Shown here piece after piece: positions 8,001-15,620 of a DNA stretch of 64,000 nt. The translations under genes and the position numbers were made by a program. Position 1 is the first letter of the stretch. Each line of letters starts with the position of its first letter. Source of the stretch: Armatimonadota bacterium (GTDB lineage Bacteria > Armatimonadota > JADLDR01); contig JADLDR010000153.1 of assembly GCA_020846535.1 (NCBI GenBank), positions 1 to 64,000 of the forward strand, written 5' to 3'. The notes under the pieces are model-generated. The model did not search any database, had not been told where the DNA came from, and saw only the letters and a program-made list of their open reading frames with translations.

Positions 8001-9506
8001 GATGAACTGGCCGGGGGCTGCCTGTGCGTACCGCACCCGCCGCAAGCGGTAGGAGGGGTCGAAAACGCCGATCTGGGAGGGAGCGACCAGGAGGCCGTCC
8101 CCGGGAACGCCCTTGCGGGCATTCAGGCGCACCTCCGGCGGGGCGAGGATAAGGGAGAGATCGTCGAACCAGGCGGTCCCGGCGGCCTGATAGATGCCGC
8201 ATTTGATATGAATCCGCGTGGTATCGGAGGCCGTGTTGAAGTTATAGGTGATTTTTTGCCAGTCCCGGCTGCCGCGAAGCTGCACCACATCCTGCCAGGG
8301 GCCGAGTTTGCCTTCCCGGTTGTACTGGTAGACGGCGAGGTAGGCGAACCCGTCTCCCCCGCCGATATTCTGGCAGCGGATGCGGCCCGTAAAGCGGTAG
8401 GAACGGACGCGGGCGGGCACGGGGCTATTCTGACGCCAGCTCGTATCCTCCATCCGGGTGGCCGACGGGACGGTGATCCGGGCCGCCCTTCTGCCGGAGA
8501 AGGGGCGCTCCGCGACGGCCCGGCAGCGGTCGGCATGGGTGGCCAGCCAGCCGCCCTCGGCCTCGAATCCGGGGTTGGCGAGCCGGTTGACGGGTTTGGG
8601 GCCGGCGGCTTGCTCCTGGGGGAGCCACCGGCCGCCCGATTGGGCCCACAGGCTATCGAAGGCATAGCCGCCCATGGTCAGGAAGTCGCCGCCCTGCCGC
8701 AGGAAATTCTGGAAGGCGGGGGCCGCCTGTGCGGGGAAGGATGCGCCTGTGGGGAGGATCGCCAGATCGAAGCGCTGGCGGTTGAGGATGCGGCTATCCG
8801 CCATGCGGGCCGCCGAGAGAATCTCCGTCCGGTAGCCCGCCGATTGCAGGGTGGAGGCCAGGGCCTGCGGGGAGGAGGGTTTCCCGCGAACCGGCAGATT
8901 TTCGCTTAAAATAGCGACCGATCCCGGGCCGGTGCGGGCCAGGGAAGCGCCCCGCGGCTCCGCAACCTGCGAAAAGTCCAGGGGCAGCCTCCTTTCCACC
9001 AGGGTCAGGTCATCGAACCAGGCCGTCCCGGCGGCGTTGCGGACTCCGATGCGGAAGGAAAGCCTGTCCACCGACTCCTCGCAGGCGAAGCTCACCGTAA
9101 ACTTCTGCCAGCCGGTAGTTCCGCTCACATGGGCGAAATCGTTGTAAGCGATGAGGTTGTCCTGGAGGCCGTAGCGGTAGATGGCGAGATAGGCGTAGCC
9201 TCCGCCGCTCAAAGGCCGCAGTCGGTCGGTCCGCACCCAGCCGGAGCAGGAATAGACCTGGCCGGCCCTGGGGCCGGAGACATCATAAATGGCCTGCGCC
9301 CCGGTCGCGCTGTGGAGTTTCACAGACTGCCTGCCCGAATGGGCATGGATGCTGTCGAAAGAGGCGCTGGCGTCCATCTGCCAGTTGCCGCCCGGCCTCT
9401 CGAATCCCCCGTTCTCCAGCCCATTGACCGGCCTGCCCGCTCCCGGACAGGGGATCAGGCTCCCCAGAGCCAGCAGGCACACCCATAAAGCTCGATAACG
9501 CGCCAT
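5073..9506 (-). CDS. Giant secreted GH42-like protein with two carbohydrate-binding domains
   Basis: A 1477-residue exported protein. The ATG is preceded by AGGAGG and encodes a signal peptide (MARYRALWVCLLALGSL...); an in-frame GTG nine codons upstream is less likely. Two related beta-sandwich domains, roughly residues 25-170 and 305-455, each begin with an N-G/P-GFE block and end with TAWFDDL(T/S)L, typical of CBM4/9-like modules. Between them lies a glutamine-amidotransferase-like segment (SVAILSENLP). A TIM barrel of the beta-galactosidase/GH42 type follows at about 700-1080; candidate acids lie in ITSEYYQQP and LNVGEFGV. The C-terminal 400 residues resemble the GH42 trimerisation domain (VFLIADNHRMGGG, SSGGTLYLSGD) and a beta-sandwich. 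Substrate is unknown. It is monocistronic with its own promoter. Confidence 0.7.
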   Translation of the reverse strand: MARYRALWVCLLALGSLIPCPGAGRPVNGLENGGFERPGGNWQMDASASFDSIHAHSGRQSVKLHSATGAQAIYDVSGPRAGQVYSCSGWVRTDRLRPLSGGGYAYLAIYRYGLQDNLIAYNDFAHVSGTTGWQKFTVSFACEESVDRLSFRIGVRNAAGTAWFDDLTLVERRLPLDFSQVAEPRGASLARTGPGSVAILSENLPVRGKPSSPQALASTLQSAGYRTEILSAARMADSRILNRQRFDLAILPTGASFPAQAAPAFQNFLRQGGDFLTMGGYAFDSLWAQSGGRWLPQEQAAGPKPVNRLANPGFEAEGGWLATHADRCRAVAERPFSGRRAARITVPSATRMEDTSWRQNSPVPARVRSYRFTGRIRCQNIGGGDGFAYLAVYQYNREGKLGPWQDVVQLRGSRDWQKITYNFNTASDTTRIHIKCGIYQAAGTAWFDDLSLILAPPEVRLNARKGVPGDGLLVAPSQIGVFDPSYRLRRVRYAQAAPGQFIYPARFRLDAPLTGYAAAGVTGGNNARWIPLLNGCDRYGRLRGSAGSLMRNYNGPYQRSSWAFFGAANRDLFDMRSPALRRGFLALVADMMRETYLHHVETGYAAYRPGESVRLQGKVSNFGHRARPIAVEAIIREAPSGKIVYHQKRSLVAAPGETRDVAFPWPAPRLTGDFYKAEMRLSESGRPFDTLESAFYVLRPAVARKGFPLAYRDNYLRAGNRPLFLQGTDTYSIIFFSASESPLTWERDVEKCMDHQISVFENLQGGWGPDHQPAEGDWRKIDGLIQQVQKSGGIYFAGLHIGVNVAVSDEELGKQQEFCRVFARRYRHIPGLIYYLNGDYQLNVSNIPDLKRLWNAFLKERYGDDGALRAAWQVSPPSGPLGTLDVEDGSARWDDVRTFDAFRFRAFLLKRWNDAMASAIRTIDADHPITSEYYQQPAGGIDPLTGSQSLDIVNIGYFDEPVRDLERFPKVFKFIDGRIKGKSLNVGEFGVKTHPAWAGGSFGYHTARAEVHQFNLFLNIPQLAFGLGGSKVQNWCWNDSSDSIFPWGLNYPNDRVSKDALPVYRNTGLLLRQFRPRFEPPATVFLIADNHRMGGGGETVRQGILNGLQALHESLSDFAVLNEQDLDKLPARVRTIVYPLPYCPDDRTVALLKRFVSSGGTLYLSGDIAYDPLRRRVRNERLDDLCGVTFIGENYANIAYPEESALLRPTDSDFTLPAYRGHPSIRVRLNGARAVMTAEDGSPAAVIHPVGEGRVWFHLDPVELHSPPGGNRAGRFACRAFLRWAGVSLRPIHPENPSVLAFTVPTEDSESVMVLRNTLPKPQNARFSLGAQTVSLDLGPDRIGLAAFRADGSLHAAEAQGCFTVEPFPSLFRADMHLIALALDGKDLAASKAVALLPMGTGQIALNSRAHWRKAQLSVGEIRNGRWAALETLPAALRKGAFTLAIDSDRSLNILLLTESEEAARWRQALSRMRGGH

Positions 9507-9536
9507 CGCGAGCGCCTCCTTGAAAAGATACACTTC

Positions 9537-9566
9537 ATCTTAGCATAACATGAGGAGGCGTGTAAA
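9537..9566 (-). promoter_or_regulatory. Promoter of the giant GH42-like gene
   Basis: Minus-strand TTTACA, 18-bp spacer, TAAGAT. The -35 box lies inside the eroded start of the antitoxin remnant on the other strand. Confidence 0.6.
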
Positions 9567-9815
9567 CCGGAAGAGGAGGCGAGGCTGCGCGCCCTGGCAG
9601 AACGCAGAGGGCCAGAGCTTGAGGATTGCGTCAGACGGCTGCTGGCCGAACTGTTTGACCCTTTTGAACCTGGAGATGACCGGCCTCTTACGGACATGTT
9701 TGCAGGCAGGACAGGATTGCTGAGCTTGGAAACGTTCGATCTGTCCGAAAAGGCCGAAGCGTATTTCGGGAAGATCCTTATCAAAAAACACGAGTCTTCA
9801 GAGGCGAAACCATGA
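9549..9815 (+). pseudogene. Remnant of a CopG/RHH-like antitoxin gene lacking a start codon
   Basis: The plus-strand frame reads KPEEEARLRALAERRG followed by LEDCVRRLLAEL, a typical ribbon-helix-helix/CopG antitoxin core, and ends ...AEAYFGKILIKKHE...AKP. Immediately before the core the frame runs into TAA, with no ATG, GTG or TTG available, so the DNA-binding N-terminus has been lost or frameshifted. Its stop overlaps the ATG of a PIN-toxin fragment in the usual ATGA style of antitoxin-toxin operons. The start region now carries the promoter of the divergent GH42-like gene. The coding resemblance is my recognition of the pattern, not a search result. Confidence 0.6.
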
Positions 9816-9879
9816 CGCTCTGCGATACCGGTTGCCGCTCCTCGCAGGCTGCCTCGATTTGGGTCGCTTCTGCTTCTGA
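9812..9879 (+). pseudogene. Truncated, frameshifted PIN-domain toxin remnant
   Basis: The frame opens MTLCDTG, the canonical first strand of VapC-type PIN ribonucleases, where the Asp is the first metal ligand. After a two-base excess (or one-base loss) at GGTTG the neighbouring frame continues PLLAGCLD, exactly as a PIN domain should (DTGPL), then stops within 15 codons. The rest of the toxin is absent; the SIS gene on the other strand ends 20 bases further on. With the upstream antitoxin remnant this is a dead toxin-antitoxin locus. Confidence 0.6.
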
Positions 9880-9898
9880 CAGGCTAGCGATGGGTTCC

Positions 9899-10966
9899 CT
9901 ATGCCAGATTGACCACGGCGGTCAGGTTGCGGGGATTGTCCGGGTTGATGCCGCCCAGGATGGCCTGGTGGTAGGAATAGAGCTGGCTGAAGGGGACGTA
10001 GAGGAGGCCGCGGGTCAGGTCGTCCAGGCTGGGGGCGACCGGGATGGCGCGGGTCATCTCGAAGCGGTTGCCGTTGAGGTGGGCCGGATCGCCGATAGCG
10101 ACCGTGGTGGCCCCGTAGCTCCGCATTTCGGCCAGCAGAACGGATTCGTAGTTGGAACCGGCCTCCGAGATGAAGCAGACCACCACGGTGTCCTCGTTGA
10201 CCACGGATTTGGGGCCGTGCCTGAGTTCGAGGGGGTGGGAGGGTTCGGCGGCGGCTTTGAGGGCCATTTCGCGCATTTTCAGGGCGCACTCGCAGGCCAG
10301 GCCGTAGTAGGCCCCGGCGCCCAGGAAGAAGAAGCGGCGGGAGTGTACCTCATAGCAGAGACGCTCCGCCTCCGCCCGGAAAGAGGGGAAGAGGGCGGCC
10401 AGTTCGTCCGAGAGCGTCATCACCTGATCGATAAAAGACTGGTTCCCGGCCACGATGGCGGCCAGGAGCTTACAGATCAGGAGCATGCTGGTGAAGGAGC
10501 CGGTCATGACGATGCTCTCCTCGCGGATGCGGGGAGAGACCAGAGCGTAATCGGCGTTCTGGACCAGGCTGCTGCCGTCCGCACAGGAGATGGCCAGGGT
10601 GCAGACATTGTAATTTTGCTTCAGGACCTGAAGGGCCTGGACGATTTCGGTGGTCTCGCCGGAGCGGGAGAGGGGCACGAAGAGGATCCGGCCCTCTTTG
10701 GGCAGGTTCGCTTTGGGATAGAGCCATATTTCGGAGGCGGGCAGCGCCCTGGCCCGCATGGAGGTCAACTGCTGGAATGTGAGGGCCGCGCTCATCGCCA
10801 GGTAGTGCGAGCTGCCGCACCCGCAGAAGATAACCTCCTCGAAATCGTTGTAATCGAATATCCGCTTCAAGCCTGCGATATCGCTCAGAGTGGCCTCCGC
10901 CGCGGCTTTCCAGGCATCGGGCTGGTCCAGAATTTCCCTTAGCGTATTGGTTCCTAAATCCGACAT
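9899..10966 (-). CDS. SIS-domain sugar isomerase (GlmS isomerase-domain-like)
   Basis: A 355-residue cytoplasmic protein with two SIS (phosphosugar-binding) domains, about residues 30-165 and 200-335. The first contains FCGCGSSHYLA and the phosphate-binding SRSGETTE motif; the second contains FFLGAGAYYGLA and a catalytic-like ELRHGP block. This is the layout of the isomerase half of GlmS and of AgaS/FrlB-type aminosugar-phosphate deaminases or isomerases. The glutaminase half of GlmS is missing, so a deaminating or ketose-aldose isomerase role on an amino-sugar phosphate is more likely than glucosamine synthesis. The ATG has GGAGG five bases upstream, and a strong promoter precedes it. It is not in an operon with other sugar genes. 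Confidence 0.85.
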   Translation of the reverse strand: MSDLGTNTLREILDQPDAWKAAAEATLSDIAGLKRIFDYNDFEEVIFCGCGSSHYLAMSAALTFQQLTSMRARALPASEIWLYPKANLPKEGRILFVPLSRSGETTEIVQALQVLKQNYNVCTLAISCADGSSLVQNADYALVSPRIREESIVMTGSFTSMLLICKLLAAIVAGNQSFIDQVMTLSDELAALFPSFRAEAERLCYEVHSRRFFFLGAGAYYGLACECALKMREMALKAAAEPSHPLELRHGPKSVVNEDTVVVCFISEAGSNYESVLLAEMRSYGATTVAIGDPAHLNGNRFEMTRAIPVAPSLDDLTRGLLYVPFSQLYSYHQAILGGINPDNPRNLTAVVNLA

Positions 10967-11012
10967 CCACGCCTCCACTGACCGGCTGCTTCTCGCGAAA
11001 TGATCCCAGCCT

Positions 11013-11042
11013 ATTCTAACCCGAAACGCGAGCCTTTGTCAA
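11013..11042 (-). promoter_or_regulatory. Promoter of the SIS-domain gene
   Basis: Minus-strand TTGACA, 18-bp spacer, TAGAAT. Confidence 0.75.
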
Positions 11043-11068
11043 ATCTGTGAGGCGGGCCGGTTGATATA

Positions 11069-11512
11069 TCAGGATCGCTCCGCGCGCTGGCGAAATTCCT
11101 CCAGTTTCCGCAGGCTCTGAAGGCTGAGGGTGCGCCTTGCGGCAGCCTGCCTGACTTTGGAGGCCAGAAGCTCGTAGACATCCACGCCCGGAACGTTTTT
11201 CTCCAGATAGTCAAAAGCGCCTCGCTTCATGCTCTCGACGGCATTGCTGATATTGCCATAGGCGGTCAGGACGATCACCTCCGTGAAAATATCGCCGGTG
11301 ACCGCCTGGAGCAGCACATTCAGGCCGCTCTGAGGCGATTCCATGACCATATCGGTGACCACCACATCATAGGGCTGCGCGGCCTCGGAGAGCTTGCGGG
11401 CGGCCTCGGCCTCACTTTCCGCGGTCGCCACCTCATACCCCTCCCGCCTCAGCCGCCTGCCGATGGCGTTCCGCACTTCCTCTTCATCATCCACCACCAG
11501 CATTCTGAGCAT
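11069..11512 (-). CDS. Single-domain response regulator
   Basis: A 147-residue receiver domain without an output domain. The acidic pocket is Asp8/Asp9 (LVVDDEE), the phosphoacceptor Asp54 (VVTDM), the switch Thr lies in VLTAYGN and the conserved Lys in YLEKN, where the usual proline after Lys is replaced by Asn. It follows the GAF-GAF histidine kinase on the same strand, about 140 bp downstream, and is its most likely partner. A C-rich/G-rich hairpin sits just upstream of the start and a G-run serves as the ribosome site. A second ATG three codons in is an alternative start. With no output domain it probably acts by protein-protein contact or phosphorelay. Confidence 0.85.
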   Translation of the reverse strand: MLRMLVVDDEEEVRNAIGRRLRREGYEVATAESEAEAARKLSEAAQPYDVVVTDMVMESPQSGLNVLLQAVTGDIFTEVIVLTAYGNISNAVESMKRGAFDYLEKNVPGVDVYELLASKVRQAAARRTLSLQSLRKLEEFRQRAERS

Positions 11513-11653
11513 AGACCCCCCTATCCCCCCGGCTTCGGGGGCTTAGATGCTGCGTTCTTTGGGTAACCTCTCCATGTCCCCCAAGGCCGATTCCCCCGTC
11601 GAATCTCGCTGAATCCCGACATTTTGAGGATCGACGGAATGGACTCTGGCGTT

Positions 11654-13420
11654 CTAAAGCGGCGGTCGCTTCCCGCCGCACTCCTGCCTCCGGACAGGCA
11701 GCAATATCAGAAAGCGCGCTCCGCGGCCCGGTTCGCCGATTTCGCAGATGGTGCCGCGGTGGGCCTCGATGATCCCCTTGACGATGGAGAGGCCCAGGCC
11801 CATCCCCTTGGAGCGGGTGGTCAGGTAGGGGATGAAGATGCGGGCCTTGTTTTCCTCCGGCACGCCCGGGCCGGCGTCGAGAAATTCGATGCGGACGAGT
11901 TCGCGGCCCATCGGGAGGGCGCAGACCTCCCGGATATCCTCGCGGGCCGCCATGCCGGTGCGGATCAGAAGCTCGCCGCCCTCCGGCTGGAAATCGAGGG
12001 CGTTTTCGATGAGTTCGGAGAAGCACCGCTTGAGCTTGGTGCTATCCGCCTCGACGGGCGGGATGCCGGGCGCTAAAGAGAGGGCGAGCCGGACCGGGGA
12101 CCGCTTGGGGAAGCTCTCCTGCGCAGTCTGGCGGATCACTTCATTGATATCCTGGGGCGATTTAGAAAGCTGGGTCGCCATGACGAAATCGCGGAACTCG
12201 TTCAGCAGTTCCTCCAGGCGGAAGAGGCCGCGCTTGACGCTCTCCACCAGGCCCCGCATTGCCTCCCCATCCGCCTGCGGCTGGCCGCAGAGGTATTCCA
12301 TCTCGTTCAGGTCGCCCTTGATGGCGAAAACTCGGTTCCCGATCATATGAGCGGAGCGGGCGGACATCTCGCCCCAGGCCGCCATCCGCTCGGAGCGCAC
12401 CAGGCGGTTCAAGAGCCTCGCGTTTTCGATGGCGATGCCGACCTGGCTGGCAAGCATCTGAAGGAGCGACTGGTCGTCCGGGGTGAAGGGTTCGACCGCC
12501 TGTGCGTCCGATTCCGGGCGGCGCACCACCCGCAGGACGCCCAGGATGCTGTCCCGGCCCCGGACGGGCACGGCCAGGAAGGACTCGGTTGCATCGTTTT
12601 CCGGGAACTCGCGGTGCAGGCCCTTCCAGCGCGGGTCTTCGCGGACATCGCTGGAGCGGATCGGCTCGCCGCGCTGGGCCACCCAGCCGGTCAGCCCTTC
12701 TCCCGGAGCGTAGCGGGCCTGGTGCGCCTCCCGGCTCAGGACGCCCCGAGACGCCTCCAGCACCAGCCACTGCCGGTCCTCCTGGAACAGAAAGAGGGAG
12801 CTGTCCTGGGCTTCCAGGATATCCGCCGCGATGTTGACCACCTTCGTGAAAACCGATTCCGCATCCGACAGGGAGACCAGCTCCCGGTTGATCTCCATCA
12901 GGACGCGCTCCCGCGCCCGGCACTGGGCCACCTCCACGGCGATGGCGGCCTGGTCGGTGAGGGCCTGGAGGAGCCGCAGGTTGTGTTCGTCGAAGTCGTT
13001 GACCCGGTTGGTCTCCAGGTTCAGGACGCCGATCACCTGCCCGTGCCGGTCTATCAAGGGCGCGGCGATCTCGCTCCGCACCTCCCCGAAGACCGGGTAA
13101 TAGTAGGGGTCCTGGGTGACATCGCCCGACAGGTAGGGCATACCGGTCGCGGCCACCAGGCCGATGATCCCCTTGCCCTTCTCGGCCACGGCATAAAACG
13201 ACAGGTCTTTCCGCACCTCGTCCCAGCCGGCTCCTGCCGTGTGCTTGATCCTGAGCTTTCCCGTCTCGCGATCCCGAAGCGCGATCAGGCCCCGGCCCCG
13301 GTCAGCTCCCAGGGCGGCCAGGGCTTCCTGAAGGATCAGGGCCAGCAGATCATCCAGCTCCAGCAGGGAGGCCACAAACCGCTGCGTGCGCCTGTTTCGC
13401 GTCTCTTCCACCGTTCCCAT
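11654..13420 (-). CDS. Cytoplasmic GAF-GAF sensor histidine kinase
   Basis: 588 residues, no membrane segment. Two GAF domains occupy about 15-165 and 180-335, followed by an atypical dimerisation helix with the candidate phosphoacceptor His358 (SARSAHMIGNRV) and a HATPase_c domain at about 455-577 with the N box (ELIENALDF), a D-G-P-G-V box and the GMGLGLSIVKG box. It would autophosphorylate in response to a small intracellular ligand or redox cue bound by the GAF domains. The C-terminal LPVRRQECGGKR tail is unusual and cysteine-containing. The ATG has GGAGG six bases upstream and a consensus promoter precedes it, divergent from tRNA-Sec. The lone receiver downstream is the probable partner. 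Confidence 0.9.
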   Translation of the reverse strand: MGTVEETRNRRTQRFVASLLELDDLLALILQEALAALGADRGRGLIALRDRETGKLRIKHTAGAGWDEVRKDLSFYAVAEKGKGIIGLVAATGMPYLSGDVTQDPYYYPVFGEVRSEIAAPLIDRHGQVIGVLNLETNRVNDFDEHNLRLLQALTDQAAIAVEVAQCRARERVLMEINRELVSLSDAESVFTKVVNIAADILEAQDSSLFLFQEDRQWLVLEASRGVLSREAHQARYAPGEGLTGWVAQRGEPIRSSDVREDPRWKGLHREFPENDATESFLAVPVRGRDSILGVLRVVRRPESDAQAVEPFTPDDQSLLQMLASQVGIAIENARLLNRLVRSERMAAWGEMSARSAHMIGNRVFAIKGDLNEMEYLCGQPQADGEAMRGLVESVKRGLFRLEELLNEFRDFVMATQLSKSPQDINEVIRQTAQESFPKRSPVRLALSLAPGIPPVEADSTKLKRCFSELIENALDFQPEGGELLIRTGMAAREDIREVCALPMGRELVRIEFLDAGPGVPEENKARIFIPYLTTRSKGMGLGLSIVKGIIEAHRGTICEIGEPGRGARFLILLPVRRQECGGKRPPL

Positions 13421-13438
13421 CGGCCACCTCCTTTCGAG

Positions 13439-13468
13439 ATTATATCAGGTGAGGGCACGGGGCGTCAA
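13439..13468 (-). promoter_or_regulatory. Promoter of the histidine kinase gene
   Basis: Minus-strand TTGACG, 18-bp spacer, TATAAT, ending close to the start codon; back to back with the tRNA-Sec promoter. Confidence 0.75.
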
Positions 13469-13488
13469 GGGGTGGGGATCGGCGATGC

Positions 13489-13518
13489 TTGACGGACAAG
13501 GTCGGGATATGCTATAAT
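13489..13518 (+). promoter_or_regulatory. Promoter of tRNA-Sec
   Basis: Plus-strand TTGACG, 18-bp spacer, TATAAT; predicted start about two bases before the tRNA 5' end. Confidence 0.75.
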
Positions 13519-13526
13519 AGCGGCAT

Positions 13527-13625
13527 GGGGGTGGCTGTCGGCTGGTGTCGGCTCCGGGCTTCAAACCCGGCGGGGGGTCAGTGACGCTGGCTTCCGGTGG
13601 GTTCGATTCCCACACACTCCCGCCA
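13527..13625 (+). tRNA. selC: tRNA-Sec (anticodon TCA)
   Basis: A 99-nt tRNA with every diagnostic of bacterial selenocysteine tRNA. The anticodon loop CTTCAAA (anticodon TCA) closes a CCGGG/CCCGG stem. The D stem has six pairs (GTCGGC/GTCGGC, two wobbles) with a four-base loop. The variable arm forms a nine-pair stem, the T arm is GTGGG/CCCAC, and G-CCA is encoded at the 3' end. The acceptor stem is the long type, but its eighth pair is G13534-A13614, a mismatch, so seven pairs are canonical. It implies UGA decoding as selenocysteine by SelA/SelB/SelD somewhere in the genome; none of those genes nor an obvious selenoprotein is in this window. Confidence 0.93.
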
Positions 13626-13632
13626 AACGCGC

Positions 13633-13661
13633 TTGACAAAGCGGCCCGGAAGGGTTATAAT
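13633..13661 (+). promoter_or_regulatory. Perfect consensus promoter of tRNA-Ala
   Basis: TTGACA, 17-bp spacer, TATAAT: an exact sigma-70 consensus, starting eight bases after the tRNA-Sec CCA end. Confidence 0.85.
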
Positions 13662-13670
13662 AAAGCGTAT

Positions 13671-13742
13671 GGGGCAGTGGCTCAGGGGGAGAGCGCTTCC
13701 TTGGCATGGAAGAGGTCGGCGGTTCGAATCCGCTCTGCTCCA
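13671..13742 (+). tRNA. tRNA-Ala (anticodon GGC)
   Basis: Cloverleaf with GGGGCAG/CTGCTCC acceptor stem, GCTC/GAGC D stem, CTTCC-TTGGCAT-GGAAG anticodon arm (anticodon GGC) and a T arm with TTCGAAT loop. CCA is not encoded after the discriminator A. Confidence 0.93.
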
Positions 13743-13848
13743 CTCGGGCGCCCGAGGCGTCTTTGCCGCCAACCAAGGGGAGGGTTCCGCCGGGAATCCT
13801 CCCTTTTCTTTGGCCTCAGGCCGCGTGCGAGGCCGGGAGCGAGCCATC

Positions 13849-14538
13849 GTGATATTCAGGACCGACAGACGCCCATACTGGATCGCGACCCTGTGGCTGG
13901 CGAGCCTGATCCCTGTCTCATCCCAGGCTCCGGATCTGCTGGCGCTGCTCCGCCAGTCCGGCGCGGGGGCGGACGTGACCTTCTGTTATCCGGGCGTCGT
14001 CTCCCACACCCGCGCCCGGCAGCACCTTGAGGATCTGATCCGCCGGACCGGCTGGGCGGTGTCGGGCGTGCGGATCAGCGACGAAAGCCCCCTGGCAAGC
14101 GGCGCATCCCCCCTGACCGGCGTCAGCTTTCATGTCCGGACGCTTGTTCCGGGGCCGCTGCCTGCGCTGGCGATGGCGGAAACCTTCCGGCGGATGACAT
14201 CGCTCCGGCTCATCTTCATGATGGCGCCGGGCACCCCGTTTCAGGGGCCGTACCCTTACGAAGACCGGCACGTGCGTGTGGCCGGCGAATCGGCGGGCAG
14301 CACGCATTCCTATACCATCACCATCAAGGATGCCGCCTTCGAGCGCCTGACCGCGCCCTTGCCGGCCGCGGGCGCAGGGGCCGCCCCCGCCGCCGATACG
14401 GCTCCGGTTGCCGGGCCGAGACCGCGCTTATGGCTGGGGCTGGGGCTGGCGGCCGTGGGGCTGGCGCTTGTGGCCTACTGGGCCGCGGATCGCTACCGGC
14501 GGCGACCGATATCAAGGGGAGGAAAGAAGACGTGGTAG
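13849..14538 (+). CDS. Membrane-anchored protein of unknown function upstream of pilT
   Basis: I do not recognise this 229-residue protein. The likely start is a GTG with GGGAG about ten bases upstream; an in-frame GTG eight codons earlier is possible. The N-terminus (RRPYWIATLWLASLIPVSS) is a signal peptide or anchor. Residues about 25-170 form a soluble mixed alpha/beta region, followed by an Ala/Pro-rich linker and a second hydrophobic segment (LWLGLGLAAVGLALVAYWAA) ending in a basic tail, the look of a bitopic envelope protein with its bulk outside the cytoplasm. The stop codon lies inside the first codons of the first pilT gene, so the two are translationally coupled, suggesting a role with the pilus retraction ATPases. 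Confidence 0.65.
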   Translation: MIFRTDRRPYWIATLWLASLIPVSSQAPDLLALLRQSGAGADVTFCYPGVVSHTRARQHLEDLIRRTGWAVSGVRISDESPLASGASPLTGVSFHVRTLVPGPLPALAMAETFRRMTSLRLIFMMAPGTPFQGPYPYEDRHVRVAGESAGSTHSYTITIKDAAFERLTAPLPAAGAGAAPAADTAPVAGPRPRLWLGLGLAAVGLALVAYWAADRYRRRPISRGGKKTW

Positions 14539-15593
14539 ATCTGGCAACGATCCTGCGCGAAGGCTGGGAGCGGAAGTCTTCCGATGTCTTTATCAAGGAG
14601 AAAAGCCCTCCCTGCTACCGCGTTCACGGGCGTGTCTCGCCCTCGGAGGGCGCGCCCCTGACCGCCGACGACACCCAGGACCTGGCCTACAGCGTCCTGA
14701 CGGCCGACCAGATCGCCCGCTTCGAGATGCGGCACGAGCTGGACCTGGCCTTCACTCTGGAAGGGGTCTGCCGGGTGCGGGCCAACATCTATCAGCAGCA
14801 GGGGAGCGTCGGGATGGTGCTGCGACTGATTCCGCTCGCCATTTACAGCCTCGACGACCTCGCCCTGCCCCCCGTCCTCAAGGACCTGTGCCGCCACCGG
14901 CAGGGCCTGATTTTAGTGACCGGCCCGACCGGCTGCGGCAAATCGACCACGCTCGCCGCCATGATCGACCAGATCAACTCCACCCGCACCTGCAACATCA
15001 TCACCATCGAGGATCCCATCGAATTCGTACACAGCGACAAGCTGGGCATCGTCAACCAGCGAGAAGTCGGGATCGACACCGATTCCTTCACCGACGCCCT
15101 CAAATACGTCGTGCGACAAAGCCCGGATGTCATCCTGATCGGCGAGATGCGGGACGTGGAGACGATGACCGTGGCTCTGGCGGCCTCCGAGACGGGCCAC
15201 CTGGTCTTTTCCACCGTACACACGACCAGCGCCGCCGAGACGCTGGACCGGATCATCAACATGTTCCCGCCGCACGACAAGCCGCAGATCTGCATGCGGA
15301 TGGCGAACAGCCTGCGCGGCATTCTCTCCCAGAAGCTGATCCCCCGCGCTGACAGCGCCGGGCGGCTGGCGGCCATCGAGATCATGATCGCCACGCCGAC
15401 CGTCTCCAAGCTAGTGGAAGAGGGCCGGAGCGGGCAAATCTACACCGCCATCGCCGAAGGGTCGTTTTGGGGCATGCAGACCATGAACCAGTGTCTGGGC
15501 AAATACTTCAAGAACGGCTGGATCACGGAAGAAGAGGCCCTGATCAACGCCGGGAACCTGACGGAACTCAAGCAGCTCCTCCGGCGCAGTTGA
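14532..15593 (+). CDS. pilT: PilT-family retraction ATPase, paralogue 1
   Basis: A 353-residue hexameric type II/IV secretion ATPase. A GTG start with GGAGG upstream overlaps the end of the membrane protein gene. The N-terminal PAS-like domain contains SSDVFIKEKSPP, corresponding to the SDLHL box of PilT. Walker A is GPTGCGKSTT (about residues 131-140), with a Cys in place of the usual Ser; the Asp box is TIEDPIEF; Walker B is VILIGEMRDVET; the His box is GHLVFSTVHT. PilT powers pilus retraction at the inner membrane. It is the most divergent of three tandem copies. No pilin, PilB, PilC or PilQ gene is in the window. Confidence 0.88.
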   Translation: MVDLATILREGWERKSSDVFIKEKSPPCYRVHGRVSPSEGAPLTADDTQDLAYSVLTADQIARFEMRHELDLAFTLEGVCRVRANIYQQQGSVGMVLRLIPLAIYSLDDLALPPVLKDLCRHRQGLILVTGPTGCGKSTTLAAMIDQINSTRTCNIITIEDPIEFVHSDKLGIVNQREVGIDTDSFTDALKYVVRQSPDVILIGEMRDVETMTVALAASETGHLVFSTVHTTSAAETLDRIINMFPPHDKPQICMRMANSLRGILSQKLIPRADSAGRLAAIEIMIATPTVSKLVEEGRSGQIYTAIAEGSFWGMQTMNQCLGKYFKNGWITEEEALINAGNLTELKQLLRRS

Positions 15594-15620
15594 TCCGGAG
15601 GAAAGGAGGAAGAACGCGCC

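Noticed and set aside
5076-8909. A 1277-codon open frame on the plus strand
   Set aside because: It is exactly antisense to the secreted GH42-like gene, has Gly/Arg/Pro-rich composition, no ribosome site and no domain. High GC at third positions keeps the opposite strand open.
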